In this document: one piece after another, positions 36,967 through 44,828 of the stretch
How the letters are laid out: each line of letters opens with the position of its first letter
Position numbering within the stretch: the first letter of the stretch is position 1
NCBI RefSeq assembly: GCF_002968015.1
Contig: NZ_PUIP01000012.1
Span: forward strand, 1 to 64,000
Direction of reading: 5' to 3'
Length of the DNA: 64,000 nucleotides
Source of the DNA: Massilia phosphatilytica
Lineage (GTDB): Bacteria; Pseudomonadota; Gammaproteobacteria; Burkholderiales; Burkholderiaceae_D
Translations under genes and position numbers: made by a program
The notes under the pieces: model-generated
What the model was told of the DNA's origin: nothing
Seen by the model: the letters and a program-made list of their open reading frames with translations, nothing else
Databases searched by the model: none

Positions 36967-37341
36967 ATGAAACGCGACCCCCGTTCGACCAGCCGCATGC
37001 GGCGCCTAAAAACCCGCCAGCGCAAGAAGCTGCGCGTCGGCGAATTCCAGGAACACTGCTTCGACGTCGAACTCGTCTTCCATAACCCGATGCGCGGCGA
37101 GCCGTACCACGACTTCATCAACGACTTCTTCGGCGCACTGGAAGAGCGGGGCCTGCTGGGCGGCGGCTTCGGCGGCCGCGAGCCGTTCAGCGAGACGGAG
37201 GGCGTCGTCGCCCGCATCGAGCGCGGCTCGCCGTCGGAAGAGGATCGCGAAGCCGTGATCGCGTGGCTGCGTGCACGGCCGGAAGTCGTCGATGCGCGCG
37301 CGAAGGACTTCAAGGATGCGTGGCACGGTTACGGCTTTTGA
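36967..37341 (+). CDS. YggL-like 50S ribosome-binding protein (DUF469)
   Basis: A 124-residue protein with a very basic N-terminus (RRLKTRQRKKLRVGEFQE) and the YggL core VELVFHNPMRGEPYHDFINDFF and GGREPF. YggL-family proteins associate with the 50S subunit. The start has AAGGAG upstream. It is the last gene of the rightward pyrC-linked group; the first half-site of a conserved regulatory block begins 12 bases after its stop. Confidence 0.8.
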   Translation: MKRDPRSTSRMRRLKTRQRKKLRVGEFQEHCFDVELVFHNPMRGEPYHDFINDFFGALEERGLLGGGFGGREPFSETEGVVARIERGSPSEEDREAVIAWLRARPEVVDARAKDFKDAWHGYGF

Positions 37342-37352
37342 TATGGTCGAGT

Positions 37353-37402
37353 TGTAAGGATCTGTCAGCACGGTAACTGTTTGTAAAGCCCGTCAACAGG
37401 CG
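37353..37402 (+). promoter_or_regulatory. 50-bp conserved upstream block, copy 1 (five GT(A/C)A half-sites)
   Basis: Half-sites GTAA, GTCA, GTAA, GTAA and GTCA start at block positions 2, 12, 21, 31 and 40, about one helical turn apart. The same arrangement occurs at 39231 and 41796, always about 80-130 bases before a Lys/Ala-rich secreted protein gene. The GTAACTGTTTGTA portion resembles OmpR/RstA-type sites. It is best read as a binding array for an OmpR/PhoB-family regulator. Confidence 0.65.
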
Positions 37403-37481
37403 TGCGAACGGCCGCGTTTCTGGGACAAGTGCAGCGCAAAACGACGTGCACCGAACCCAAAAACTCTGAGGACCCTTCATC

Positions 37482-37895
37482 ATGAAAAAGACCATTGCTA
37501 CCCTGATCGCCGGCCTGTTCGCAACCGCTGCCTTCGCCCAGGCGCCCGCGCCTGCCGCCACCCCGGCCGCGGCCAAGGTCGAAGCCAAGCAGGAGAAGCA
37601 GGCCGCCAAGGCTGAAGTGAAGGACACCAAGGCCGCCGCGAAAGCCGACGTCAAGGAAGCCAAGAAGGAAGCCAAGGCTGACGTGAAGGAAGCCAAGGCC
37701 GACGCCAAAGCTGACGTGAAAGAGGCCAAGGCCGACGCCAAGGAAGTCAAGAAAGAAGCCAAGGCCGACGTGAAGGAAGCGAAGGCAGACGCCAAGCATG
37801 CGAAGGCCGAGCACAAGGCCGAAGTGAAAGCCGAGCACAAGGCCGAAGTGAAAGCCGAGCACAAGGCCACCACGGTTGCGGCTGCGACCAAGTAA
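37482..37895 (+). CDS. secreted Lys/Ala-rich repeat protein, Asr-like, paralogue 1
   Basis: A 137-residue protein with signal peptide MKKTIATLIAGLFATAAFAQ followed by a mature part made almost only of A, K, E, D and V. It has repeats of the type KADVKEAKADA and three copies of HKAEVKAE. The charge pattern predicts a helical or disordered periplasmic protein. The closest analogy is the acid-shock protein Asr of enterobacteria, which is also a secreted Lys/Ala-rich repeat protein. The GAGGACCC ribosome region (GAGGACCCTTCATC before ATG) is the same in three paralogues. Related copies start at 39358, 41927 and 42278. Confidence 0.75.
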   Translation: MKKTIATLIAGLFATAAFAQAPAPAATPAAAKVEAKQEKQAAKAEVKDTKAAAKADVKEAKKEAKADVKEAKADAKADVKEAKADAKEVKKEAKADVKEAKADAKHAKAEHKAEVKAEHKAEVKAEHKATTVAAATK

Positions 37896-37912
37896 TCGGT
37901 TCTCAGGTAGTG

Positions 37913-37945
37913 AAAAAGCCCGCGCGATGCGGGCTTTTCTTTTTG
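37913..37945 (+). terminator. Rho-independent terminator of paralogue 1
   Basis: AAAAAGCCCGC-GCGAT-GCGGGCTTTT with a following T-rich tail. It lies 18 bases after the stop codon. Confidence 0.85.
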
Positions 37946-38075
37946 GGGCTGTCCCGTCCTGGAATCGATGATCAGCCTGTGGTACGAGTCGCCATGTGCG
38001 GCCGTGTCCCCGCCGCCTGGCGCTTCTGCCGTCGGCTTCGAACTCAATTTCCGTCATATCGATCCATTCTGTGCA

Positions 38076-38225
38076 TCAACAGATCGGCCCCAACATACGA
38101 AAGAAGACGACGATCCCGACGCATACTGCCAGCACTATGCCAATGATGACAATCAGAAGCGTTTTCCACGTCGGCCGTGTTGCCCGGCTTTTAGGATGCG
38201 CAGCTGTTTTGCTCTTGTTCGTCAT
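38076..38225 (-). CDS. small single-pass membrane protein, 49 aa (candidate)
   Basis: A short frame beginning MTNKSKTAAHPKSRATRP followed by TWKTLLIVIIGIVLAVCVGI and VVFFRMLGPIC. It has a basic N-terminus then one clear membrane helix (about residues 22-42), the usual look of a real small inner-membrane protein. GGGGAC lies 4 bases before the ATG. It is 40 bases downstream of the esterase gene on the same strand, so it could be the second gene of that transcript. Existence is inferred from composition only. Confidence 0.45.
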   Translation of the reverse strand: MTNKSKTAAHPKSRATRPTWKTLLIVIIGIVLAVCVGIVVFFRMLGPIC

Positions 38226-38265
38226 ATGTCCCCATGTCGGCTTCCGGGCCTGTTCAATCGCTTCG

Positions 38266-39189
38266 TTACGCAGTTACGAAGCCCGCGCGATGCGGGTTGT
38301 CTTGTTTCCGTTTCTCGCGAAAAAAGTCCCACGCCGCTTCCGCGACTTCCAGGTCGCCGTTCTGAAGGCCAGTCAGCCAGTTGATAAAGCGGGGATAGCG
38401 TTTCAGGCGGCTGGGCTCCGCATGGCCGGCACCGTCGATCCGGTACAAGCCGACCTGCATCCCGTCCGCTGACTGGCCCCACATGTAGCGGGTGACGCTC
38501 GTCCTGGCGCGCGGGTCGCTGACCGGGAGCCGCGCCACGTCCGGCGTGTCCGGCAAACCGGCCAGTTCGCGCCAGGCGTGCGCGGAGTCCTCGATGCCGC
38601 GCACCGGTTCGGCGAAGCCGAGCGCATACCAGGGTTTGCCGCCGCGATAGTAGATGAGCGGGTCGGCCGTGCAACCGAAGATCAGCGCCGGCAGCGGCGT
38701 CGTAGGCTCCTTCGTGCGGCCGGGCGGCGGCATCCCCGCCAGCACGGCCGAGAATGCGCCCAGCCGATGGGGGAGCCGGGTCGCCGCCGCATACGCCAGC
38801 CAGCCGCCGCGCGACACGCCGATCAGGTAGACGCGCGCCGGGTCGACGCCGTGGCAGGCGATCGCGTGATCGATCAGCGCATCGATGTAGGCGACGTCGT
38901 CCTTCCTCGCCACGCGCGCTTCCGACGCGAAACAGTCGTTCCAGCCGCCTTTGCCGGCGTCCGGCGCGATCACCACGAGCTGCTCGCGCGCCGCGATGTC
39001 CAGCCAGACGGACAGGGGGGACGGCGGATACGCCAGCCCCAGCACCTGTTCCGCCGACGCGCCGCCGCCGTGCAGTACCACGACCAGCGCCCGGCCGCCG
39101 GGCGTCGTTTCCGGTGGCGCCGCGACGAGGTAGCGGCGCGGTCCTTCGGGACGAGATAGCGTGGCGGGCAGGGGAACGAGACTGGGCAT
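38266..39189 (-). CDS. alpha/beta hydrolase, PHB depolymerase/LpqC-type esterase
   Basis: A 307-residue alpha/beta-hydrolase. It has the oxyanion motif LVVVLHGGGASAEQVLGL, the nucleophile elbow GVSRGG (Ser in YLIGVSRGGWLAY), an acid in GCTADPLIYY and His in RIDGAGHAEPSR. This set is typical of the PHB depolymerase/feruloyl esterase (LpqC) group. No convincing signal peptide is seen from the start at 39189 (AAGGA site), so it may be cytosolic. Its upstream region is shared with the divergent Lys/Ala-rich gene at 39358. Confidence 0.78.
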   Translation of the reverse strand: MPSLVPLPATLSRPEGPRRYLVAAPPETTPGGRALVVVLHGGGASAEQVLGLAYPPSPLSVWLDIAAREQLVVIAPDAGKGGWNDCFASEARVARKDDVAYIDALIDHAIACHGVDPARVYLIGVSRGGWLAYAAATRLPHRLGAFSAVLAGMPPPGRTKEPTTPLPALIFGCTADPLIYYRGGKPWYALGFAEPVRGIEDSAHAWRELAGLPDTPDVARLPVSDPRARTSVTRYMWGQSADGMQVGLYRIDGAGHAEPSRLKRYPRFINWLTGLQNGDLEVAEAAWDFFREKRKQDNPHRAGFVTA

Positions 39190-39230
39190 GTGCGTCCTTT
39201 TTGCATGGCGAACAGAATCGTTGCATTGCT

Positions 39231-39280
39231 TGTAAGTATCTGTCAACCACGTAACCGTTTGTAAAGTGCGTCAACAGACG
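39231..39280 (+). promoter_or_regulatory. 50-bp conserved upstream block, copy 2
   Basis: Same five half-sites as at 37353 with identical spacing; only positions between the half-sites differ. The block lies between the leftward esterase gene (start 39189) and the rightward Asr-like gene (start 39358), so it might control both. Confidence 0.65.
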
Positions 39281-39357
39281 GACATGAGAGCTCGTTGAGG
39301 GGATAAGTCACACACAACGATGTGCATATTGACCGACAACCGAGAGGACCCTTCATC

Positions 39358-39837
39358 ATGAAAAAAACCGTTGCTACCCTGATCGCCGGCCTGTTCGCCA
39401 CCGCAGCTTTCGCCCAGACGCCCGCACCCAAGCAAGCCGTGCTGGTCGACAACGCCAATGTGAAGGCTACGAAGTCCGTCACGAAGGCGGCGCCCGCTGA
39501 CACCCCGATGGCGCAGGCCGACGTGAAGGAAGCGCACGCCGATGCCAAGGCGGCCAAGGCGCACGCCAAGCAAGCGAAAGCGAGCGCCAAGCATGCAAAA
39601 GCCAAGACGAAGCATGCCTTGAAGGAAGATACGGCCGCCACGACGACGACGACGCCGGCTGATGCAGCGGCTCCGGCTACCCCGGCCGCTCCGGCTTCCG
39701 TGGGCACCTCGGGTACTTCGGGCACGTCGGACAGCTCGGCTAGCCCGGCTACCCCAGCTACCCCGGCGACTCCTGCCACGTCGGCTACCCCGGCACCGGA
39801 AGCCACCCCGGCACCTGCTGCGCCGGTGACTCAGTAA
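39358..39837 (+). CDS. secreted Lys/Ala-rich protein with Pro/Thr tail, paralogue 2
   Basis: A 159-residue relative of the 37482 protein. The signal peptide differs by one residue (MKKTVATLIAGLFATAAFAQ). A central Lys/Ala part (residues about 55-95, AKAHAKQAKASAKHAKAKTK) is followed by a low-complexity tail with GTS repeats and PAT repeats. The tail resembles flexible cell-wall or periplasm-spanning linkers. The same GAGGACCCTTCATC leader is present. The tandem PAT codons could vary in number between strains. Confidence 0.72.
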   Translation: MKKTVATLIAGLFATAAFAQTPAPKQAVLVDNANVKATKSVTKAAPADTPMAQADVKEAHADAKAAKAHAKQAKASAKHAKAKTKHALKEDTAATTTTTPADAAAPATPAAPASVGTSGTSGTSDSSASPATPATPATPATSATPAPEATPAPAAPVTQ

Positions 39838-39859
39838 TCCCGGCCGCCCCCGCCTCACG

Positions 39860-39884
39860 AAGCCCGCGCGATGCGGGCTTTTTT
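39860..39884 (+). terminator. Rho-independent terminator of paralogue 2
   Basis: AAGCCCGC-GCGAT-GCGGGCTT followed by T-rich sequence. The hairpin is the same as in the paralogue 1 terminator, so promoter block, gene and terminator appear to have been duplicated together. Confidence 0.85.
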
Positions 39885-39888
39885 ATTT

Positions 39889-40055
39889 AAATTCGGGGTC
39901 AGAGCACATTTTCGATCAATAGTCGAAAGTCAACAGTTTCCAACGTCAGCGAGCCGAATCGACATCGCCTCCTGAAGCGGAGCCCGCTCAGTGCGTCACA
40001 CGTGTAGAAATGACTTCAAAGATGTTGCTCAAAAAAGGGGTCTGACCCCGAATTT
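39889..40055. repeat. REP/MITE-like element, 167 bp, GGGGTC(A/T)GACCCC ends
   Basis: The left end AAATTCGGGGTCAGAGCACA and the right end GGGGTCTGACCCCGAATTT are inverted repeats over 15 bases. The same ends delimit a 116-bp element at 56173, but the interiors differ. The right end runs into the coding sequence of the GlxA-type regulator and supplies its last 12 codons and stop. No transposase is inside, so movement would need a gene elsewhere. Confidence 0.75.
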
Positions 40056-41047
40056 GGAGCGGGGCCGTCGGTATGCATCGCGCGGAACAGGCCCGGACTG
40101 ACGCCGAACCGGCGCGCGAACGCCTTCGACAGCTGGCCCGGCGTCGCATACCCCGTCTGCGCGGCCACCGTCTTTTGCGCGAGTGACGTCTGCAGCAGCG
40201 TACGCGCGTGGTCGAGGCGCAGCGTCTCGACGAAGCGCGCCGGCGTCTCGCCCAGCGCGTCCGTGAAGCGGCGGTGGAATGTGCGCGGCGACATGCCCGC
40301 GCGCTCCGCGAGGCTGGCCACGTCGAGGTCTCCGTCCAGGTGCGCGCGGATCCAGTCGACGAGGTCCGCGAACGGGCTGTCCGCCTTTTCCTGGGCCGCC
40401 AGCACGGTGCTGAACTGCGACTGGTAGCCGGGCCGGCGCGCATACAGCACGAGCCGGCGCGCGATCGCGTTGGCGACGGCGTCGCCCAGGTCGCGTGCGA
40501 CGAGCGCCAGGCACATGTCGATGCCGGTGGTGACGCCGGCCGACGTCCACACGCGGCCGTCCTCCACGTACAGCGCGTTCGCGTCGACGTCGATGTCGGG
40601 ATGCTTGCGCCCCAGGATATCCGTCGCTTCCCAATGCGTGGCGACGCGCTTGCCGTCCAGCAGGCCGCACGCGGCCAGCGCGAAGGCGCCCGTGCACACG
40701 GACCCGTAGCGGCGCGCGCGGGCGCAGGCGCGCCGCAGCCACGCTTGCGCGACCGTGTCCCGCGCGAGCGCCTGCAGGCCACGCTTGCTGCCGCCGGCCA
40801 CCAATACGGTGTCCATGGCGCCCGGCCTGACGCTGGCCAGCGGCTTCGTGACGACCGCGAGGCCGCAATTGCTCGTCACGTGGCCGCCTTGCGGCGACAG
40901 GATATGGATGCGATAGAACGCGCGACCAGCGGCGTCGTTGGCGGCGCCGAACACGGCGGCCGGACCGGTGACGTCGAGCACCTGGACATCGTCGAACGTG
41001 ATCAGCGCAACCTGGCGCGATGTGGAAGGCATGGCAGGAATCGACAT
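40016..41047 (-). CDS. GlxA family transcriptional regulator (DJ-1/PfpI + AraC HTH)
   Basis: A 343-residue regulator. The N-terminal DJ-1/PfpI-like sensor (residues about 12-180) has VLDVTGPAAVFGAAN and SVCTGAFALAACGLL. The C-terminal AraC HTH pair (about 225-325) has SLAERAGMSPRTFHRRFTDALGETPARFV and AAQTGYATPGQLSKAFARRFGVSPG. The last 12 residues (NSGSDPFFEQHL) are encoded by the right end of a REP-like element. The HTH domain is complete, so the protein is probably functional. It is divergent from a DJ-1-type hydratase gene, its likely target. Confidence 0.88.
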   Translation of the reverse strand: MSIPAMPSTSRQVALITFDDVQVLDVTGPAAVFGAANDAAGRAFYRIHILSPQGGHVTSNCGLAVVTKPLASVRPGAMDTVLVAGGSKRGLQALARDTVAQAWLRRACARARRYGSVCTGAFALAACGLLDGKRVATHWEATDILGRKHPDIDVDANALYVEDGRVWTSAGVTTGIDMCLALVARDLGDAVANAIARRLVLYARRPGYQSQFSTVLAAQEKADSPFADLVDWIRAHLDGDLDVASLAERAGMSPRTFHRRFTDALGETPARFVETLRLDHARTLLQTSLAQKTVAAQTGYATPGQLSKAFARRFGVSPGLFRAMHTDGPAPNSGSDPFFEQHL

Positions 41048-41119
41048 AAGTTTGACATTGCTGCCAATGCTATCCGGTTCCTAGAATGGCGTCATCCTCA
41101 ATCGACAACGGAGCCTGCC

Positions 41120-41800
41120 ATGACCACTGACCTGCACATCGGATTCCTGCTGTTCCCACGCGTGACCCAGCTCGACCTGACCGGTCCCGCCCAGATCCTG
41201 AGCCGCGTTCCCGGCGCCCGGACGCACCTGGTCTGGAAGACGCGCGACCCCGTGCCGACCGACGTCGGCTTCACGATCAACCCGACCACGACGTTCGACG
41301 ATTGTCCGCAGCTGGACGTGCTGTGCGTGCCGGGCGGCTTCGGCATCGAGGACCTGTTCGGCGATACCGCCACGCTGGCCTTCCTGCGCCACCAGGGGGC
41401 ACACGCGCGCTACGTCACGTCAGTGTGCAACGGCTCGCTCGTGCTGGGCGCGGCCGGCCTGCTCGACGGGTATCGCTCCGCGTGCCACTGGATATGGTTG
41501 CCGTTCCTGGCGCGCTTCGGCGCCGTGCCGGTCGCGGAGCGGATCGTGCGCGACCGCAACCGGATCTCGGGCGGCGGCGTGACGGCGGGGATCGACTTCG
41601 GCCTCGCGCTGGCGGCCGAACTGGCCGGCGAGGACGTCGCGCGCACGATCCAGCTGGCGCTCGAATACGATCCGCAGCCGCCGTTCGATGCGGGCTCGCC
41701 GGAAGGCGCCGGCCCGGACCTCGTCGCACGCTACCGCGCGCTGCTGGCGCCGCGGATGGCGCGGATCGAGGCGGCGCTGGCGCAAACGGCTGAGCTGTAA
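41120..41800 (+). CDS. DJ-1/PfpI family protein, isonitrile hydratase-like
   Basis: A 226-residue cytosolic protein resembling isocyanide hydratase InhA. The DLTGPAQIL motif, the acidic residue preceding the elbow and nucleophile Cys in SVCNGSLVLGAAGLL (near residue 103) are present, followed by GGGVTAGIDFGLAL. InhA hydrates isonitriles to N-formamides; other substrates are possible. The GlxA-type regulator gene diverges 72 bases upstream. Its stop codon forms part of the first half-site of the next regulatory block. Confidence 0.8.
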   Translation: MTTDLHIGFLLFPRVTQLDLTGPAQILSRVPGARTHLVWKTRDPVPTDVGFTINPTTTFDDCPQLDVLCVPGGFGIEDLFGDTATLAFLRHQGAHARYVTSVCNGSLVLGAAGLLDGYRSACHWIWLPFLARFGAVPVAERIVRDRNRISGGGVTAGIDFGLALAAELAGEDVARTIQLALEYDPQPPFDAGSPEGAGPDLVARYRALLAPRMARIEAALAQTAEL

Positions 41801-41845
41801 GTCTTTGTCAGGCGGGTAAGTATTTGTAAGTCGCGTCAACAGCCG
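41796..41845 (+). promoter_or_regulatory. 50-bp conserved upstream block, copy 3
   Basis: Third copy of the five half-site array, with GTAA, GTCA, GTAA, GTAA and GTCA at the same spacing. It overlaps the last codons of the DJ-1 gene. It precedes the two tandem Lys/Ala-rich genes at 41927 and 42278. Confidence 0.65.
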
Positions 41846-41926
41846 GGCGGGGCGGGCCGTTTTCAGCCACAAGTGAGACGCAAACGTGCATCACTGCCTA
41901 CCCAAAACTACTGAGGACCCTTCATC

Positions 41927-42244
41927 ATGAAAACCACCATCGCTGCCCTGATCGCCGGTCTGTTCGCTACCGCCGCTTTCGCCCAGACGCCCGCACCGGC
42001 GCCGACGCCCGCTCCTGTCGCCGCGAAAGCCGAAGCCAAAGAGACCAAGGCCGTGGTGAAAGCCGAAGCCAAGGAAGCGAAAGCCGAAGCCAAGGCTGAA
42101 GCCAAGGCCGACGTGAAGGAAGCCAAGGCCGTCACCAGGCACGCCAAGGCCAAGACGAAGCATGCCGCAAAGACCGCGGCCGCCAAGGCCGAAGCCGCCA
42201 AGGACACCACCGTTGCCGCCGCCACCCCGGCCGCGACCAAGTAA
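41927..42244 (+). CDS. secreted Lys/Ala-rich protein, Asr-like, paralogue 3
   Basis: A 105-residue relative of the 37482 and 39358 proteins. It has signal peptide MKTTIAALIAGLFATAAFAQ, a short PAPAPTPAP spacer, then KAEAKE/KAEAKA repeats and a closing TVAAATPAATK. It has the same GAGGACCCTTCATC leader before ATG. It is followed after 33 bases by a fourth paralogue without an intervening terminator, so the two form one transcript. Confidence 0.73.
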   Translation: MKTTIAALIAGLFATAAFAQTPAPAPTPAPVAAKAEAKETKAVVKAEAKEAKAEAKAEAKADVKEAKAVTRHAKAKTKHAAKTAAAKAEAAKDTTVAAATPAATK

Positions 42245-42277
42245 TACCGACTGACCGAATACTCCAGGAGCCATCGC

Positions 42278-42538
42278 ATGAAACGTACCATCGCCACCCT
42301 GATCGCCGGCCTGTTCGCCACCGCCGCCTTCGCCCAGACGCCGGCCCCGGCCCAGACGACCACGCCGGATTCGGCCACGCCGCCGGCCGTCGCCAAGGCC
42401 GAAGCAGCGCACGAGAAACAGGAAGCGAAGAAGACCACGAAGCACGTGAAGAAGGCCAAGCACGCGAAGAAGGCCGAGACGAAGGAAGCCGCGAAGGATG
42501 CGGCGGCCGATACGACGGCACCGACAGCGACGAAGTAA
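42278..42538 (+). CDS. secreted Lys/Ala-rich protein, Asr-like, paralogue 4
   Basis: An 86-residue protein, the shortest of the four. Signal peptide MKRTIATLIAGLFATAAFAQ is followed by PAPAQTTTPDS and a lysine-rich segment (EKQEAKKTTKHVKKAKHAKK). It has its own CAGGAG ribosome site but no copy of the 50-bp block, so it depends on the promoter of paralogue 3. A strong terminator follows. Confidence 0.72.
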   Translation: MKRTIATLIAGLFATAAFAQTPAPAQTTTPDSATPPAVAKAEAAHEKQEAKKTTKHVKKAKHAKKAETKEAAKDAAADTTAPTATK

Positions 42539-42557
42539 TCGCTCCGCAAGCCCCAGG

Positions 42558-42589
42558 AAAAATGGCCCGTGTCGCGGGCCATTTTTTTT
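42558..42589. terminator. bidirectional terminator between paralogue 4 and recG
   Basis: AAAAATGGCCCG-TGTCG-CGGGCCATTTTTTTT hairpin with A and T runs on the two sides. It serves both the rightward Lys/Ala-rich pair and the leftward recG. Confidence 0.88.
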
Positions 42590-42594
42590 GCCGG

Positions 42595-44679
42595 TTACAC
42601 CTTGAGGAATTCCTCGCGCCCGCCGAGCCAGCGCTGCAGGTGCGCATCCACGATGGCATCAAGCTCGGGCCGGCCCGACTCCAGCAGCCACGCCGCCACG
42701 TCGCGCGCCTGCTCGACGATCCACTGGTCCGTCTCCAGGTTCGCGAAGCGCAGCATCGCCTGGCCCGACTGGCGCGCGCCGAGGAATTCGCCGGGGCCGC
42801 GGATCTCCAGGTCGCGCCGCGCGATCTCGAAACCGTCCGTCGTCTCGCGCATCGTCATCAGGCGCTGCTTGGCGACAGGTCCCAGCGGGCTCTGATACAG
42901 CAGCAGGCACACGCTGGCTGCGGAACCGCGGCCCACGCGGCCGCGCAACTGGTGCAGCTGCGACAGGCCGAAGCGCTCGGCGTGCTCGATCACCATCAGT
43001 GACGCATTGGGAACGTCCACGCCCACCTCGATCACCGTCGTCGCCACGAGCACGTGCACCGCGCCTGCGGAAAACGCATCCATGATCACCTGCTTTTCCG
43101 CCGGCTTCATGCGGCCGTGCACGAGGCCGACGACGAGGTCGGGCAGGGCCTGTGCCAGCGTCTCGTAGGTTTCGGTGGCCGTCTGCAGCTGCAGCGCTTC
43201 CGATTCCTCGATCAGCGGGCAGACCCAGTAGACCTGCCGGCCTTCCAGCGCGGCCGCGTGCACGCGCTCGATCACCTCGTCGCGGCGGTTCTGGTCGATG
43301 GCGCGCGTGACGATGGGCGTGCGGCCCGGCGGCAGTTCGTCGATGACGGAGACTTCCAGGTCGGCGTAATACGTCATCGCCAGCGTGCGCGGGATCGGCG
43401 TCGCGGACATCATCAGCTGGTGCGGGACCAGGCCGTCGGATCCCTTGTTGCGCAGGGTGAGGCGCTGGCCGACGCCGAAGCGGTGCTGTTCGTCGACGAG
43501 CACGAGGCCCAGCTTCGCGAACTGCACGGAGTCCTGGATGAGCGCGTGCGTGCCGATCACGAGCTGCGCTTCGCCCGATTCCGCCATCTCGCTGGCCGCC
43601 GTCTTTTCCTTCTTTTTCAGGCTGCCCGTCAGCCACGCGACCTTTACACCCAGCGGTTCCATCCACGCGGCGATCTTGCGGAAGTGCTGCTCGGCGAGGA
43701 TCTCCGTCGGCGCCATCAGCGCGGCCTGGTAGCCGCTGTCGATGGCCTGCGCGGCCGCGAGCGCCGCGACGACCGTCTTGCCGCTGCCGACGTCGCCCTG
43801 CAGCAGGCGCTGCATCGGGTAATCCTCGCGCAGGTCGCGCCGGATCTCTTCCACGACGCGCTGCTGCGCATTGGTCAGCTTGAACGGCAAGGCCTGCAGG
43901 AACGACGCGGACAGCTCACCCACCGCACCCAGCACCGGCGCGCCTTTTTCGCGGCGCGCCTGCTGCGCGCGTTTCAAGGACAGCTGCTGTGCGAGCAGTT
44001 CGTCGAACTTCACACGCGTCCAGGCGGGGTGGCTGCGTTCCGTCAGCGCGTGCTCGTCGACGTCCGGCGGCGGATAGTGCAGCAGGCGCACGGCCGGCTG
44101 GAACTCGGCCAAGTTCAGCTTCTCGCGCACGGCGCGCGGCACCGTATCCGTCCAGTCCACGCGCTTCATCGCGTCGGTGATCGCGCGCCGCAGCACCGTC
44201 TGCGACAGGCCTTCGCCGGCCGGGTACACGGGGGTGAGGGAGTTCGGCAGCGGCGCGCCCTCGTTGACGATTTTATAAACCGGATGGACCATCTCGGCGC
44301 CGAAGAAGCCGTGCCGGACCTCGCTGCGGGCGCGCACGCGCGTGCCCTCGGCCAGCTGTTTCACCTGGCTGCCGTAGAAATTCATGAAGCGCAGCTGGAT
44401 GTCGGACGTCTCGTCGGCGATGGTCACCAGCAGCTGGCGCCGCGGTTTATAAGCGATTTCGTTCTTCGTGACGACGCCTTCGACCTGCGACACGTGGCCG
44501 CCGCGCAGGCAGGCTTCGCGGATGGGGACGATCTGCGTCTCGTCCTCGTAGCGCATCGGCAGGTGCAGGACGAGGTCCATGTCCGTACGCAGGCCGAGCT
44601 TGGCGAGCTTGCTCTCGATGCTTTTCGGTGCGGGTTTGGCTGCGGCTTTGGCCGCCGGTTTGGCATTCGTGGCTGGCAT
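42595..44679 (-). CDS. recG: ATP-dependent DNA helicase RecG
   Basis: A 694-residue branch-migration helicase that remodels stalled forks and recombination intermediates. The N-terminal wedge/OB domain is preceded by an Ala/Lys-rich leader (PATNAKPAAKAAAKPAPK). Helicase motif I GDVGSGKT is near residue 295, motif II DEQH near 393, motif III MMSATPIPRTLA, and motif VI QLRGRVGRG. Length is usual for RecG. It is divergent from queA with a 149-base gap. The ribosome site is weak, so the start within the leader is not certain. Confidence 0.95.
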   Translation of the reverse strand: MPATNAKPAAKAAAKPAPKSIESKLAKLGLRTDMDLVLHLPMRYEDETQIVPIREACLRGGHVSQVEGVVTKNEIAYKPRRQLLVTIADETSDIQLRFMNFYGSQVKQLAEGTRVRARSEVRHGFFGAEMVHPVYKIVNEGAPLPNSLTPVYPAGEGLSQTVLRRAITDAMKRVDWTDTVPRAVREKLNLAEFQPAVRLLHYPPPDVDEHALTERSHPAWTRVKFDELLAQQLSLKRAQQARREKGAPVLGAVGELSASFLQALPFKLTNAQQRVVEEIRRDLREDYPMQRLLQGDVGSGKTVVAALAAAQAIDSGYQAALMAPTEILAEQHFRKIAAWMEPLGVKVAWLTGSLKKKEKTAASEMAESGEAQLVIGTHALIQDSVQFAKLGLVLVDEQHRFGVGQRLTLRNKGSDGLVPHQLMMSATPIPRTLAMTYYADLEVSVIDELPPGRTPIVTRAIDQNRRDEVIERVHAAALEGRQVYWVCPLIEESEALQLQTATETYETLAQALPDLVVGLVHGRMKPAEKQVIMDAFSAGAVHVLVATTVIEVGVDVPNASLMVIEHAERFGLSQLHQLRGRVGRGSAASVCLLLYQSPLGPVAKQRLMTMRETTDGFEIARRDLEIRGPGEFLGARQSGQAMLRFANLETDQWIVEQARDVAAWLLESGRPELDAIVDAHLQRWLGGREEFLKV

Positions 44680-44828
44680 GGCGGTTCGTTGGCGCGTGTT
44701 GTCGGCTTATCAGGATTTGGGCATAACGGTTATGGCCTGCGCCCGCCGGCCGGAATCCGGGTGTAAAATAATGGGTTCGCCGCACGCTGTAGCCCATATT
44801 GTAAGGCGCCACGCCGAGTTTTTCCCAG

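Noticed and set aside
37353..37402. CTGTCA elements read as a pho box
   Set aside because: Pho box repeats are 11 bases apart in the form CTGTCAT; here the second CTGT is 15 bases away and the five-half-site pattern explains the block better.
37560..37870. Regularly repeated sequence that might suggest a CRISPR or tandem array
   Set aside because: The repeats are codons for KADVKEAK-type peptide units inside a gene with a signal peptide and no spacers.
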